A stretch of 64,000 nt of DNA from Bacteroides faecis MAJ27. Its GTDB lineage: Bacteria > Bacteroidota > Bacteroidia > Bacteroidales > Bacteroidaceae. The DNA is taken from NCBI RefSeq assembly GCF_900106755.1, contig NZ_FNNN01000003.1:1-64000 (forward strand), read 5' to 3'. Of the stretch, positions 24,977 through 35,315 are shown in pieces. The notes below the pieces were generated by a model. The model saw only the letters and a list, made by a program, of their open reading frames with translations. It had not been told where the DNA came from and searched no databases. The translations under genes and the position numbers were made by a program. Position 1 is the first letter of the stretch, and each line of letters opens with the position of its first letter.

Positions 24977-25750
24977 TTATTTCTTAGGAGTATAATTCAG
25001 TTCCGCTTTCCTCGCCTGCGAATGTTGGAACTGTCGGGCAACTTTATATTCATGTCCGTCTTTCAACAAATAACTTCCCGTCTGTTTAAACCAAAAACCG
25101 ACATTCGCTTCCACACATTGGCGGCGAATGTCCAATATCCAATCATAATTGCATACGCGAGCTTCTTTCCCGGACTCTCCTCCGGCTACTACCTGCTCTA
25201 CCCATCCTTCCAACTCTCCTCTGAAATCAATCGAACTAAGAAGAGGTTCACAGATAATAATTTTATGTTTAATAGGACTTTCTCTATAAATAGGCAGGCG
25301 ATAATCTACTCTGTCCTGATTCTCCATGGTACAACAAATCGTCACATTGTCATACCCATCTCCCCAGTCCGGTGGCAAACACTGCTGCAGTCTCTCTATC
25401 CGCTTCGTTATGAACATAAAGTGAAGGTCCTGCCGTATCCGCATCATTTCCCATGCTTCAGCACGCCATCTATCTGCATCTTCAATAAGAAAATCGGAAG
25501 TAAAGCAGGTATATACCAAGTTCCCTGAAGGTATTTTATATTCTCCATTCTTTTTCTTCTGCAAAGGCAAACCGAACTTTTCTGTCTTTGTCACAACCGA
25601 ACTGTCTTTTCCATATTTGCCATCTGTGCGATATACGTAGCAATGGCGACAGCCCTCACTCCATTTGTGACAGCCATGCCATAAGTTCCACATCGACGCT
25701 TTCTCACCCATCTTCTTTTTTTCTTCAAATGTATGCTTTCTTCGTTTCAT
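24977..25750 (-). CDS. DUF5131 / phage Gp37-Gp68 family protein
   Basis: 257 residues from ATG 25750 (MKRRKHTFEEKKKMGEK); a TTG two codons upstream is less likely. Near the N-terminus C27, C34 and C37 form a CX6CX2C cluster (CHKWSEGCRHC) after NLWHG, typical of this family, which is found in phages and bacteria and resembles radical-SAM-like iron-sulfur proteins. Later motifs FTSDFLIEDADRWR, FITKRIERL, ICCTMENQ and GGESGKEAR are family hallmarks. No signal peptide. Biochemical role is unsettled, and no link to pectin use is visible. It has its own terminator. The mobile-element flavour of the family is noted but no integrase or phage gene lies nearby. Confidence 0.85.
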   Translation of the reverse strand: MKRRKHTFEEKKKMGEKASMWNLWHGCHKWSEGCRHCYVYRTDGKYGKDSSVVTKTEKFGLPLQKKKNGEYKIPSGNLVYTCFTSDFLIEDADRWRAEAWEMMRIRQDLHFMFITKRIERLQQCLPPDWGDGYDNVTICCTMENQDRVDYRLPIYRESPIKHKIIICEPLLSSIDFRGELEGWVEQVVAGGESGKEARVCNYDWILDIRRQCVEANVGFWFKQTGSYLLKDGHEYKVARQFQHSQARKAELNYTPKK

Positions 25751-26164
25751 AGGCAAATTTTCAGCCCATATCCGACAATTAGGTGGTATAAATTAATAGT
25801 GCATCTTCTTTCTCGCTTGAAAAAAGATGCACCAAACACAAACAAAACAAACAATAGAGCTACCTTCACAGGCGGCCGGTCCGAAAGGACCAATACTTTT
25901 GATAGTGAAATCTCACTTCACAAATATCCGTATATTTGGGGACTAGCCAAACTCCATTCATGACGGATACAAACAATAAATGTTTCGAAAGGTGACTAAT
26001 ACTATGACTCTAAGCAAGTTTTGTTGCGGAATATAGCAAATGAAGCCCACAGTGAACATTATTTTGTGTTATTTGTACAATTACGAAAAAATAAATTTCA
26101 TTTATTAAAATTCAATTAAATCAAGCTGACAAGCATATTCGCCTCTATACTCGGGCAGATTATA
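25751..26164. other. Gene-free region with a possible structured element
   Basis: No credible gene. At about 25860-25930 there are nested inverted repeats: GGTCC-GAAA-GGACC (a GNRA-capped stem on the plus strand) followed by AGTGA-AATC-TCACT. The remainder is AT-rich. No known riboswitch motif is recognised. Confidence 0.45.
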
Positions 26165-26200
26165 AAACAAAAAACGGAGGTATGCCAAAACGTATCTCCG
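26165..26200 (-). terminator. Terminator after nitroreductase gene
   Basis: Arms CGGAG (26175-26179) and CTCCG (26196-26200), extended inward by TA/TA and G/C pairs, are followed on the minus strand by TTTTTTGTTTTAT. It sits about 58 bases past the nitroreductase stop. Confidence 0.8.
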
Positions 26201-26257
26201 CAGATCTGATTATTTAATAAAGACCGTTTAGTATTATCCTCCGTCTGTTGAACTAAT

Positions 26258-26986
26258 TTAAATTCTACGATAAACCTTCTCAAACGGCACTCTGCAGCGT
26301 TCCCCCCAAATACCTTTATTTCCATTTCGTATTCCGCAAGAAACCACCATATTTATTTCGGCACCATGAGGTAACTTAAGCAACCTTTTAAGCCTCCGGC
26401 TATCCAAGCCTTCCAAAGGGCAGGTATCATATCCTTCATTTGCCATAGCAATCATAAATGTCTGGGCAGCAAGTGCACAGGATTTATGTACTACCACACG
26501 CACATCACCTTCGGATACTTCGAGCATCATAGGACGGAAAATGCTGATAATATTAGCTAACAACATTCTGAAAAGTCCTAAAAGACCACAGAAACGGGCA
26601 TAGACAAACGGCATCAGTATCCCGTAATATAGTTTTCTGTCTTTAATACGTTTTTCCTGCCTGTCTTCAGGACTATTCCGCCGGATATTTCCTGTCTCAA
26701 AATCAAGGACGAACTTCGCCCGTTTCCGATACAAGTCACGACGTGTCACGAAAACAACAATCTGCGAAGCCGTAGAAGTTGCTTTCTGATCAAGGCAAGC
26801 TCTTGAAACTTTTGCCATTAATTCGGGCTGTGTGATGTGATAAAACTCCCACAGTTGCATATCCGAACTATTAGGAGCCAGAGTTGCCAGTTCCAGACAA
26901 TGTTTCACTCTCTCTGTATCTATTTTCTTTTCTTTATCATACACTCGTACAGAGCGACGGTAATTTAAAACTTCATCTAAGTTCAT
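26258..26986 (-). CDS. Nitroreductase-family FMN oxidoreductase
   Basis: 242 residues, cytosolic. The N-terminus has the family FMN-binding start (VLNYRRSVRVYDKEK) and ATLAPNSSDMQLWEFYHI, which matches the APSSxNxQPW region. The C-terminal half keeps AAQTFMIAMANEGYDTCPLEGLD and a short GI(R)NGNKGIWGERCR tail. The middle (about 95-160) is longer and more basic than in compact nitroreductases and has a hydrophobic run (FVYARFCGLLGLFRMLLANI) that may be a membrane-associated lid. Such enzymes reduce nitro groups, quinones or enones with NAD(P)H. No connection to RG-II is evident. Single gene with its own terminator. Confidence 0.85.
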   Translation of the reverse strand: MNLDEVLNYRRSVRVYDKEKKIDTERVKHCLELATLAPNSSDMQLWEFYHITQPELMAKVSRACLDQKATSTASQIVVFVTRRDLYRKRAKFVLDFETGNIRRNSPEDRQEKRIKDRKLYYGILMPFVYARFCGLLGLFRMLLANIISIFRPMMLEVSEGDVRVVVHKSCALAAQTFMIAMANEGYDTCPLEGLDSRRLKRLLKLPHGAEINMVVSCGIRNGNKGIWGERCRVPFEKVYRRI

Positions 26987-27151
26987 ATACTGATTGGCTT
27001 AATTAAATAATCTTCCATAATGTACTATAATATCAGATGTGGATATAAGTCCATATGAATTAAAACAGAATTGCAGGTTAATTGTATCTTAATTAGCCGC
27101 ATTTTTAACATTTTATCGTTGCATATATTCAGATAAGACACTAATAAATGC

Positions 27152-27195
27152 ACAAACAAAAACGGGCAAACATGCTATCTGTCACATATTTGCCC
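27152..27195 (-). terminator. Terminator after GIN-domain gene
   Basis: Perfect arms GGGCAAA (27164-27170) and TTTGCCC (27189-27195), followed on the minus strand by GTTTTTGTTTG. It lies 24 bases beyond the GIN-domain stop codon. Confidence 0.85.
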
Positions 27196-27218
27196 ACTTA
27201 CTATAATAAGGTATCCTT

Positions 27219-28010
27219 TTACTTGCTAGTAATCGAATTCTTCTTACCTTGTTTATTTACAACTGAAGGGCTTCCTTTATATTCAATATCACCGCTACCA
27301 CTAACTCTTGCATCCAACTGTCTGGAAGCGTAGCATACTATATCACCCGAACCGGCAACTGTAGCAACGACATTAGTTGCAGCCAGTTTTTCAGCACTAA
27401 TATCTCCGGAACCATTTACTGTCAGTGTCGCCTTCTGTGCAGAACCTTTCATATTGATATCACCGGAACCATTAACTTCTGACATCACAGTAGTCGCTTT
27501 CACATTTTTCAAATCAATGTCCCCGCTTCCTTTTACCAAAGCAAATATATTAACATATTGCAGATTCTCCGCTTCGATATCTCCGGAACCGGCTATATTC
27601 AAATTCAAGTCATTCCCTTTGATTGTACCTTTCAGATATACATCTGCCGAACCTTTAATATTTACCTGATTCAATGAAGGGGAAGAAGCTATCACTTTCA
27701 AACGACGCTCTCCACTAAGAATCTTGACACCTTTTTTGATATTCACCTGCAATACTCCATTTACTGTAGAAACTTCCAACAAGTCTACCAAATTATCCGA
27801 ACCGTATATAGAAACTGTCGTTTTAGAACCATTACTCTGACGATACTCAACATCAGGACTGCCTAATACTCTGATTGAACTGAAGTTGCTTACGTTATTC
27901 AGTTCTTTTGTGATATATTTCTTACTGGGAGTAACGGTCTGCGCCTGTATTCCTGTGACCAACAGAAACATCAGCACTACCAACATAGATGTAACCTTTG
28001 AATTTCTCAT
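27219..28010 (-). CDS. Secreted GIN-domain (DUF2807) beta-helix protein
   Basis: 263 residues with signal peptide (MRNSKVTSMLVVLMFLLVTGIQAQ). The rest is the head GIN domain, a short beta-helix. Six GSGDI motifs occur at about 20-residue steps (AGSGDIEAEN, KGSGDIDLKN, NGSGDINMKG, NGSGDISAEK, AGSGDIVCYA, SGSGDIEYKG), one per helical rung. The family is often labelled putative auto-transporter adhesin in Bacteroidetes, but binding function is unproven. It lies 66 bases downstream of the alpha/beta hydrolase and has its own terminator, so it may be the last gene of a short unit with it. No pectin-specific feature is seen. Confidence 0.88.
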   Translation of the reverse strand: MRNSKVTSMLVVLMFLLVTGIQAQTVTPSKKYITKELNNVSNFSSIRVLGSPDVEYRQSNGSKTTVSIYGSDNLVDLLEVSTVNGVLQVNIKKGVKILSGERRLKVIASSPSLNQVNIKGSADVYLKGTIKGNDLNLNIAGSGDIEAENLQYVNIFALVKGSGDIDLKNVKATTVMSEVNGSGDINMKGSAQKATLTVNGSGDISAEKLAATNVVATVAGSGDIVCYASRQLDARVSGSGDIEYKGSPSVVNKQGKKNSITSK

Positions 28011-28076
28011 AATTTCTTTTCATTAAATATTCTAATGACAAATATAGGAAGTATATTTCGAATTACAAGAAAAGAA

Positions 28077-29869
<1,793 letters not shown>

Positions 29870-30004
29870 TTTCAATTATCTGTTTTTTAGATTAAAGAAA
29901 TAAATCCACACCCAGGAAATAACTTCTTCCTAGTGCTCTTACGTATGCAAAGTAAGACCTTTTTGAGCAGATATTGAAGTTCATTTTTTTTATACCCGAT
30001 AACT

Positions 30005-30040
30005 TTTGATTATCCCTGTTTCTTATTGTCTGTATATTGG
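30005..30040 (+). promoter_or_regulatory. Candidate promoter for the GH95 operon
   Basis: TTTG (30005-30008) and TATATTGG (30033-30040) resemble the Bacteroides -33 and -7 elements. The -7 box has one mismatch and the spacing is longer than usual, so this is tentative. Confidence 0.35.
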
Positions 30041-30091
30041 GTACAAAATTCCTTTTTAATCGTCCTCCTATAAAAGTATAAAAGCGATTAG

Positions 30092-32566
30092 ATGAAAATG
30101 AATAAAAAGAGATTAATCGGATATCTGTTTGTAATGGTCTCTGCAGGATGTATTCATGCGCAGGAGAAAAAAGTATCTGCACAGGAATATAAGCTATGGT
30201 ATGACCGTCCCGCACAGGTATGGACCGAAGCTTTACCCTTGGGAAACGGGCGTCTGGGGGCAATGGTATATGGAACGCCGGGAATAGAACAAATACAACT
30301 AAACGAAGAAACCATTTGGGCAGGACGCCCCAACAACAACGCAAACCCGAACGCACTGGAGTATATTCCGAAGGTACGTGAACTTGTTTTTGCCGGAAAA
30401 TATCTGGAAGCACAAACGCTCGCTACGGAGAAAGTGATGGCAAAAACAAATTCGGGAATGCCTTATCAGAGTTTCGGCGACCTGAGAATTGCCTTCCCCG
30501 GACATACCCGCTATTCCGATTATTATCGGGAACTGAGTCTGGACTCGGCACGTGCCATCGTCCGTTATGAAGTAGACGGAGTGCAATATCAACGTGAAAC
30601 GATCACCTCATTTACCGATCAGGTAGTTATGGTACGACTGACTGCCAACCGTCCGGGACAAATTACCTTCAACGCACAGCTCACCTCCCCTCATCAGGAT
30701 GTAATGATTAACTCTGAAAAAGGAAACTGCGTAATCCTTTCAGGGGTGTCTTCCTTGCATGAAGGACTGAAGGGAAAAGTAGAATTTCAGGGAAGGCTGA
30801 CCGTCCGCAACCAAGGAGGGAAAATAGCTTGTACCGATGGCGTCCTCTCTGTAGAAGGAGCTGACGAAGCCACAATCTATGTGTCTATAGCCACCAACTT
30901 CAATAATTATCTGGACATCACAGGCAATCAGACAGAACGTGCAAAGAGCTATTTGTCGGAAGCGCTGGTTCATCCATTCGCAGAAGCCAAAAAGAATCAC
31001 GTAGAATTTTATCGTCGATATCTGACCAGAGTATCTCTGGATTTAGGGGAAGACCAATATAAAAATGTGACAACCGACAAGCGTGTAGAGAATTTTAAGG
31101 ACACACATGACGCGCATCTGGTTGCCACTTACTTCCAGTTCGGCCGTTATCTGTTAATCTGTTCGTCACAACCGGGTGGACAACCCGCTAACTTGCAGGG
31201 TATCTGGAATGATAAACTTTTCCCTTCCTGGGATAGCAAATATACCTGTAATATCAATCTGGAAATGAATTATTGGCCATCAGAAGTGACTAATTTAAGC
31301 GACTTGAACGAGCCACTTTTCCGGCTGATAAAAGAGGTGAGCGAAAGCGGAAAGGAAACGGCAAGAATCATGTATGGAGCCAACGGATGGGTATTACATC
31401 ATAACACGGATATATGGCGTATCACAGGAGCACTGGACAAAGCCCCTTCGGGTATGTGGCCGAGCGGCGGTGCATGGTTGTGCCGTCATCTATGGGAACG
31501 ATATCTGTACACCGGAGACACAGAGTTCCTGCGTTCCGTTTATCCGATATTGAAAGGATCCGGACTGTTCTTTGACGAGATTATGGTAAAAGAACCTGTA
31601 CACAACTGGCTGGTAGTCTGCCCGAGCAACTCACCCGAAAATGTACATTCCGGCAGCGATGGCAAAGCAACTACAGCCGCCGGATGCACGATGGACAATC
31701 AGTTGATATTCGACCTTTGGACAGCTATTATTTCAGCTTCCCGAATTTTGGATACGGACAAAGAATTTGCCGCTCATCTGGAACAACGCCTCAAAGAAAT
31801 GGCTCCTATGCAGGTAGGACATTGGGGACAATTGCAGGAATGGATGTTCGACTGGGATGATCCGAACGATGTACACCGCCACGTATCCCATCTATATGGA
31901 TTATTCCCCAGCAACCAGATTTCCCCTTACCGCACTCCGGAACTATTTGACGCTGCACGCACTTCTCTGATTCACCGTGGAGATCCGTCCACCGGATGGA
32001 GCATGGGATGGAAGGTTTGCCTGTGGGCACGCCTCCTTGATGGTGACCATGCCTACAAACTGATAACCGACCAATTGACTTTGGTACGTAACGAAAAGAA
32101 AAAAGGAGGTACCTACCCTAACCTGTTCGATGCCCACCCGCCTTTCCAAATCGACGGAAACTTCGGTTGTGCTGCAGGTATAGCCGAAATGCTGATGCAA
32201 AGTTACGATGGCTTTATTTACCTGCTTCCGGCACTTCCGACTCTCTGGAAGGACGGTTCTGTCACAGGTATCATTGCCCGTGGAGGTTTCGAACTTGATT
32301 TAAGCTGGAAGAATGGAAAAGTAAATCGCCTGGTCGTGAAATCTCATAAAGGTGGTAACTGCCGTCTACGTTCACTCAACCCGCTGACCGGAAAGGGCTT
32401 GAAACGTGCCAAAGGAGAGAACCCGAACCCTCTCTATGCAGTCCCCACGATTCCCCAGCCATTGGTGAATGAAAAAGCCAGCCTGAATAAAGTGGAAATT
32501 GCAAGGACTTACTTGTATGACCTGCCTACCAAAGCAGGGCAAGAATATATATTGATTGGAAAATAA
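30092..32566 (+). CDS. GH95 alpha-L-galactosidase (BT1010-like)
   Basis: 824 residues with a signal peptide ending near IHAQ; ATG 30098 is an equally plausible start. The (alpha/alpha)6 barrel is flanked by an N-terminal beta-sandwich (about 30-290, starting WYDRPAQVWTEALPLGNGRLG) and a C-terminal beta domain. Residues equivalent to the GH95 catalytic set are present: N387 and N389 (CNINLEMNYW), E516 (PSNSPENVH) and D688 (FQIDGNFGC). GH95 includes alpha-1,2-L-fucosidases and alpha-L-galactosidases; in the RG-II locus the activity is removal of the terminal L-galactose of chain A, the step that opens that chain. First gene of the plus-strand operon, 13 bases before GH105. Confidence 0.93.
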   Translation: MKMNKKRLIGYLFVMVSAGCIHAQEKKVSAQEYKLWYDRPAQVWTEALPLGNGRLGAMVYGTPGIEQIQLNEETIWAGRPNNNANPNALEYIPKVRELVFAGKYLEAQTLATEKVMAKTNSGMPYQSFGDLRIAFPGHTRYSDYYRELSLDSARAIVRYEVDGVQYQRETITSFTDQVVMVRLTANRPGQITFNAQLTSPHQDVMINSEKGNCVILSGVSSLHEGLKGKVEFQGRLTVRNQGGKIACTDGVLSVEGADEATIYVSIATNFNNYLDITGNQTERAKSYLSEALVHPFAEAKKNHVEFYRRYLTRVSLDLGEDQYKNVTTDKRVENFKDTHDAHLVATYFQFGRYLLICSSQPGGQPANLQGIWNDKLFPSWDSKYTCNINLEMNYWPSEVTNLSDLNEPLFRLIKEVSESGKETARIMYGANGWVLHHNTDIWRITGALDKAPSGMWPSGGAWLCRHLWERYLYTGDTEFLRSVYPILKGSGLFFDEIMVKEPVHNWLVVCPSNSPENVHSGSDGKATTAAGCTMDNQLIFDLWTAIISASRILDTDKEFAAHLEQRLKEMAPMQVGHWGQLQEWMFDWDDPNDVHRHVSHLYGLFPSNQISPYRTPELFDAARTSLIHRGDPSTGWSMGWKVCLWARLLDGDHAYKLITDQLTLVRNEKKKGGTYPNLFDAHPPFQIDGNFGCAAGIAEMLMQSYDGFIYLLPALPTLWKDGSVTGIIARGGFELDLSWKNGKVNRLVVKSHKGGNCRLRSLNPLTGKGLKRAKGENPNPLYAVPTIPQPLVNEKASLNKVEIARTYLYDLPTKAGQEYILIGK

Positions 32567-32579
32567 TAACTCTACCTAT

Positions 32580-33782
32580 ATGAACAGAAACTTGTTAAAA
32601 CTGATTGTTGCTTGCGGAGCTGTCTGCTTCATCGCCTGCACAGCACCTCAGAAAGCAGAAACAGAAAAATGGAGCGAACGTATGGCACGCTCTGAGATGA
32701 AACGTTTTCCCGAACCCTGGATGATTGAAAAAGCAAAAGTACCCCGTTGGGGATATACCCACGGACTTGTTGTAAAGTCTATGCTGGAAGAATGGAAACA
32801 TACCGGAGACAGCACTTACTATGAATATGCCAAAATCTATGCAGACAGTCTGATCGATACGGACGGCCATATTAAAACGATGAAATATCTTTCATTCAAC
32901 ATTGATAACGTCAATGGCGGCAAGATTCTTTTTGATCTTTATGCACAATCAGGAGATGAACGCTATAAAATAGCTATGGATACCCTACGTAAACAGATGG
33001 CAGAACAACCCCGCACAAGTGAAGGAGGATTCTGGCATAAGCTAAGATATCCTCATCAGATGTGGCTGGATGGCATCTTCATGGCTTCTCCTTACTTGGT
33101 ACAGTATGGCAGTACTTTCCAGGAACCGGCACTATACGATGAAGCTATGAAACAGATTCTTCTGATAGCACGCAAAACTTACGACCCCACCACAGGACTT
33201 TACTATCACGGGTGGGATGAAAGCCGCGAACAGAAATGGGCAAATCCCGAAACCGGTTGTTCTCCTAATTTCTGGAGCCGCAGTATCGGATGGTATGGAG
33301 CAGCCTTGGTAGACGTACTGGATTATCTCCCCCAGGAAACGACCGGACGAGACAGCGTAATGCAGATTCTTCAGGGATTGGCAAAGACTTTAGTGAAATA
33401 TCAGGATCCTCAGTCCGGCACCTGGTATCAGGTAACTGATCAGGGAGCGCGTGAAGGAAATTACCTGGAATCTTCGGCAACCGCCTTATTTATCTATACA
33501 CTTGCCAAAGCTGTCAATAAGGGATATATCGGCAAGGACTACATCCAACCTACCCGCAAAGCTTTTGATGGAATGGTCAAGACATTTACCCGTCTTGAAG
33601 AAGACGGCAGCTATACCATTACGAATTGTTGTGCGGTAGCCGGACTGGGCGGAGACTCCAAAAGATACCGTGACGGTTCATTCGAATATTATATCAGCGA
33701 ACCGGTTATAGAGAATGACCCGAAATCAGTAGGATCATTTATTCTGGCAGCCATCGAGTATGAGAAAATGACAGACAAATAA
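32580..33782 (+). CDS. GH105 unsaturated uronyl hydrolase (BT1011-like), lipoprotein
   Basis: 400 residues. I start at ATG 32580 (MNRNLLKLIVACGAVCFIAC), which yields a lipobox (FIACTAP) and lies just after the GH95 stop; an upstream ATG at 32556 would overlap GH95. The protein is a single (alpha/alpha)6 barrel. The GH105 signature QMWLDGIFMASPY carries the catalytic acid D164, and FWSRSIGWYGAALVDVLDYLP is typical. The family hydrolyses the 4,5-unsaturated uronic acid left at the non-reducing end after lyase action, which fits the PL1 lyase in the same locus. Located between GH95 and GH140 in one operon. Confidence 0.93.
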   Translation: MNRNLLKLIVACGAVCFIACTAPQKAETEKWSERMARSEMKRFPEPWMIEKAKVPRWGYTHGLVVKSMLEEWKHTGDSTYYEYAKIYADSLIDTDGHIKTMKYLSFNIDNVNGGKILFDLYAQSGDERYKIAMDTLRKQMAEQPRTSEGGFWHKLRYPHQMWLDGIFMASPYLVQYGSTFQEPALYDEAMKQILLIARKTYDPTTGLYYHGWDESREQKWANPETGCSPNFWSRSIGWYGAALVDVLDYLPQETTGRDSVMQILQGLAKTLVKYQDPQSGTWYQVTDQGAREGNYLESSATALFIYTLAKAVNKGYIGKDYIQPTRKAFDGMVKTFTRLEEDGSYTITNCCAVAGLGGDSKRYRDGSFEYYISEPVIENDPKSVGSFILAAIEYEKMTDK

Positions 33783-33818
33783 ATGTAAAGATATGAACTC
33801 CAAAAACGATAAAATACA

Positions 33819-35282
33819 ATGAGAAAATTTAAGATTCTTCCTCTCTTATTGCTGCTGTTGACATTGGCAACCTCTGCCGCAGCACAAAAGAAAACACAAA
33901 AGACGTATATCCCATGGAGCAACGGCAAACTCGTCGTTTCTGAAGAAGGACGTTATCTGAAACACGAAAACGGCACTCCTTTCTTCTGGCTGGGAGAAAC
34001 CGGCTGGCTGCTGCCTGAACGTCTGAATCGTGACGAAGCCGAATATTATCTGGAACAATGCAAACGCCGCGGATATAACGTGATTCAGGTTCAGACATTG
34101 AATAATGTCCCGTCTATGAATATCTACGGACAGTATTCAATGACTGACGGCTACAACTTCAAGAATATCAATCAGAAAGGTGTATATGGTTATTGGGATC
34201 ATATGGATTACATTATCCGTACCGCAGCAAAGAAAGGTCTTTATATCGGCATGGTCTGCATCTGGGGAAGTCCGGTAAGTCATGGTGAAATGAATGTAGA
34301 TCAGGCAAAAGCTTATGGTAAGTTCTTGGCGGAACGTTATAAAGATGAGCCTAATATTATCTGGTTTATCGGCGGTGATATCCGTGGTGATGTGAAAACT
34401 GCCGAATGGGAAGCCTTGGCAACCTCCATCAAGGCAATTGATAAAAATCATCTGATGACATTCCATCCACGTGGCAGAACGACTTCTGCAACTTGGTTCA
34501 ACAATGCTCCCTGGCTGGATTTCAATATGTTCCAAAGCGGACACCGCCGTTATGGGCAACGTTTCGGTGACGGCGACTATCCTATTGAAGAAAATACGGA
34601 AGAAGACAACTGGCGCTTTGTAGAACGCAGTATGGCTATGAAACCCATGAAACCTGTCATAGACGGTGAACCCATCTACGAGGAAATACCTCACGGCCTG
34701 CATGACGAGAATGAATTATTATGGAAAGATTATGATGTACGTCGATATGCTTATTGGTCTGTATTTGCCGGTTCTTTCGGACATACCTATGGTCACAATT
34801 CTATTATGCAATTTATCAAACCGGGTGTAGGCGGTGCTTATGGTGCTAAGAAACCTTGGTATGATGCTTTGAATGATCCCGGATACAATCAAATGAAGTA
34901 TCTGAAGAATCTGATGCTGACTTTCCCATTCTTCGAACGCGTACCGGATCAATCTATCATTGCCGGACAAAACGGTGAACGGTATGACCGTGCCATTGCG
35001 ACACGCGGTAATGATTATCTGATGGTATATAACTATACCGGACGTCCGATGGAAGTTGATTTCAGCAAAATTAGTGGTGCTAAAAAGAATGCCTGGTGGT
35101 ACACTACCAAAGATGGCAAACTGAAATACATCGGTGAGTTTGATAACGGTGTGCACAAGTTCCAGCATGACAGCGGTTACAGCAGCGGAAACGATCATAT
35201 CCTTATTGTAGTAGACAGTAGTAAAGACTATGTGAATAAGGATTGGACAGAACTTCCGGACCGCCAAGGTGCCGGAGTCTAA
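33819..35282 (+). CDS. GH140 apiosidase (BT1012-like)
   Basis: 487 residues with signal peptide (MRKFKILPLLLLLLTLATSA). It has a DUF4038-type TIM barrel (about 35-400) followed by a small beta-sandwich (about 405-480). D187 in GGDIRGD and E284 in DGEPIYEE fall exactly at the catalytic positions I recall for the B. thetaiotaomicron enzyme. GH140 cleaves the apiose-GalA bond that joins chains A and B to the RG-II backbone, so it releases whole side chains. It is the third gene of the GH95-GH105-GH140-GH78/GH33 operon, with gaps of 36 and 33 bases. Confidence 0.95.
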   Translation: MRKFKILPLLLLLLTLATSAAAQKKTQKTYIPWSNGKLVVSEEGRYLKHENGTPFFWLGETGWLLPERLNRDEAEYYLEQCKRRGYNVIQVQTLNNVPSMNIYGQYSMTDGYNFKNINQKGVYGYWDHMDYIIRTAAKKGLYIGMVCIWGSPVSHGEMNVDQAKAYGKFLAERYKDEPNIIWFIGGDIRGDVKTAEWEALATSIKAIDKNHLMTFHPRGRTTSATWFNNAPWLDFNMFQSGHRRYGQRFGDGDYPIEENTEEDNWRFVERSMAMKPMKPVIDGEPIYEEIPHGLHDENELLWKDYDVRRYAYWSVFAGSFGHTYGHNSIMQFIKPGVGGAYGAKKPWYDALNDPGYNQMKYLKNLMLTFPFFERVPDQSIIAGQNGERYDRAIATRGNDYLMVYNYTGRPMEVDFSKISGAKKNAWWYTTKDGKLKYIGEFDNGVHKFQHDSGYSSGNDHILIVVDSSKDYVNKDWTELPDRQGAGV

Positions 35283-35315
35283 TTAGTAATCACTCTCTTT
35301 ATCTAATTTACACTC

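Noticed and set aside
24977..25750. Prophage or mobile island anchored on the DUF5131 gene
   Set aside because: The family occurs in phages, but no integrase, attachment repeats or structural phage genes flank it here.
29892..30413. Minus-strand open frame of 173 codons
   Set aside because: It runs antisense through the 5' region and promoter of GH95, lacks family motifs and has shadow-type composition.
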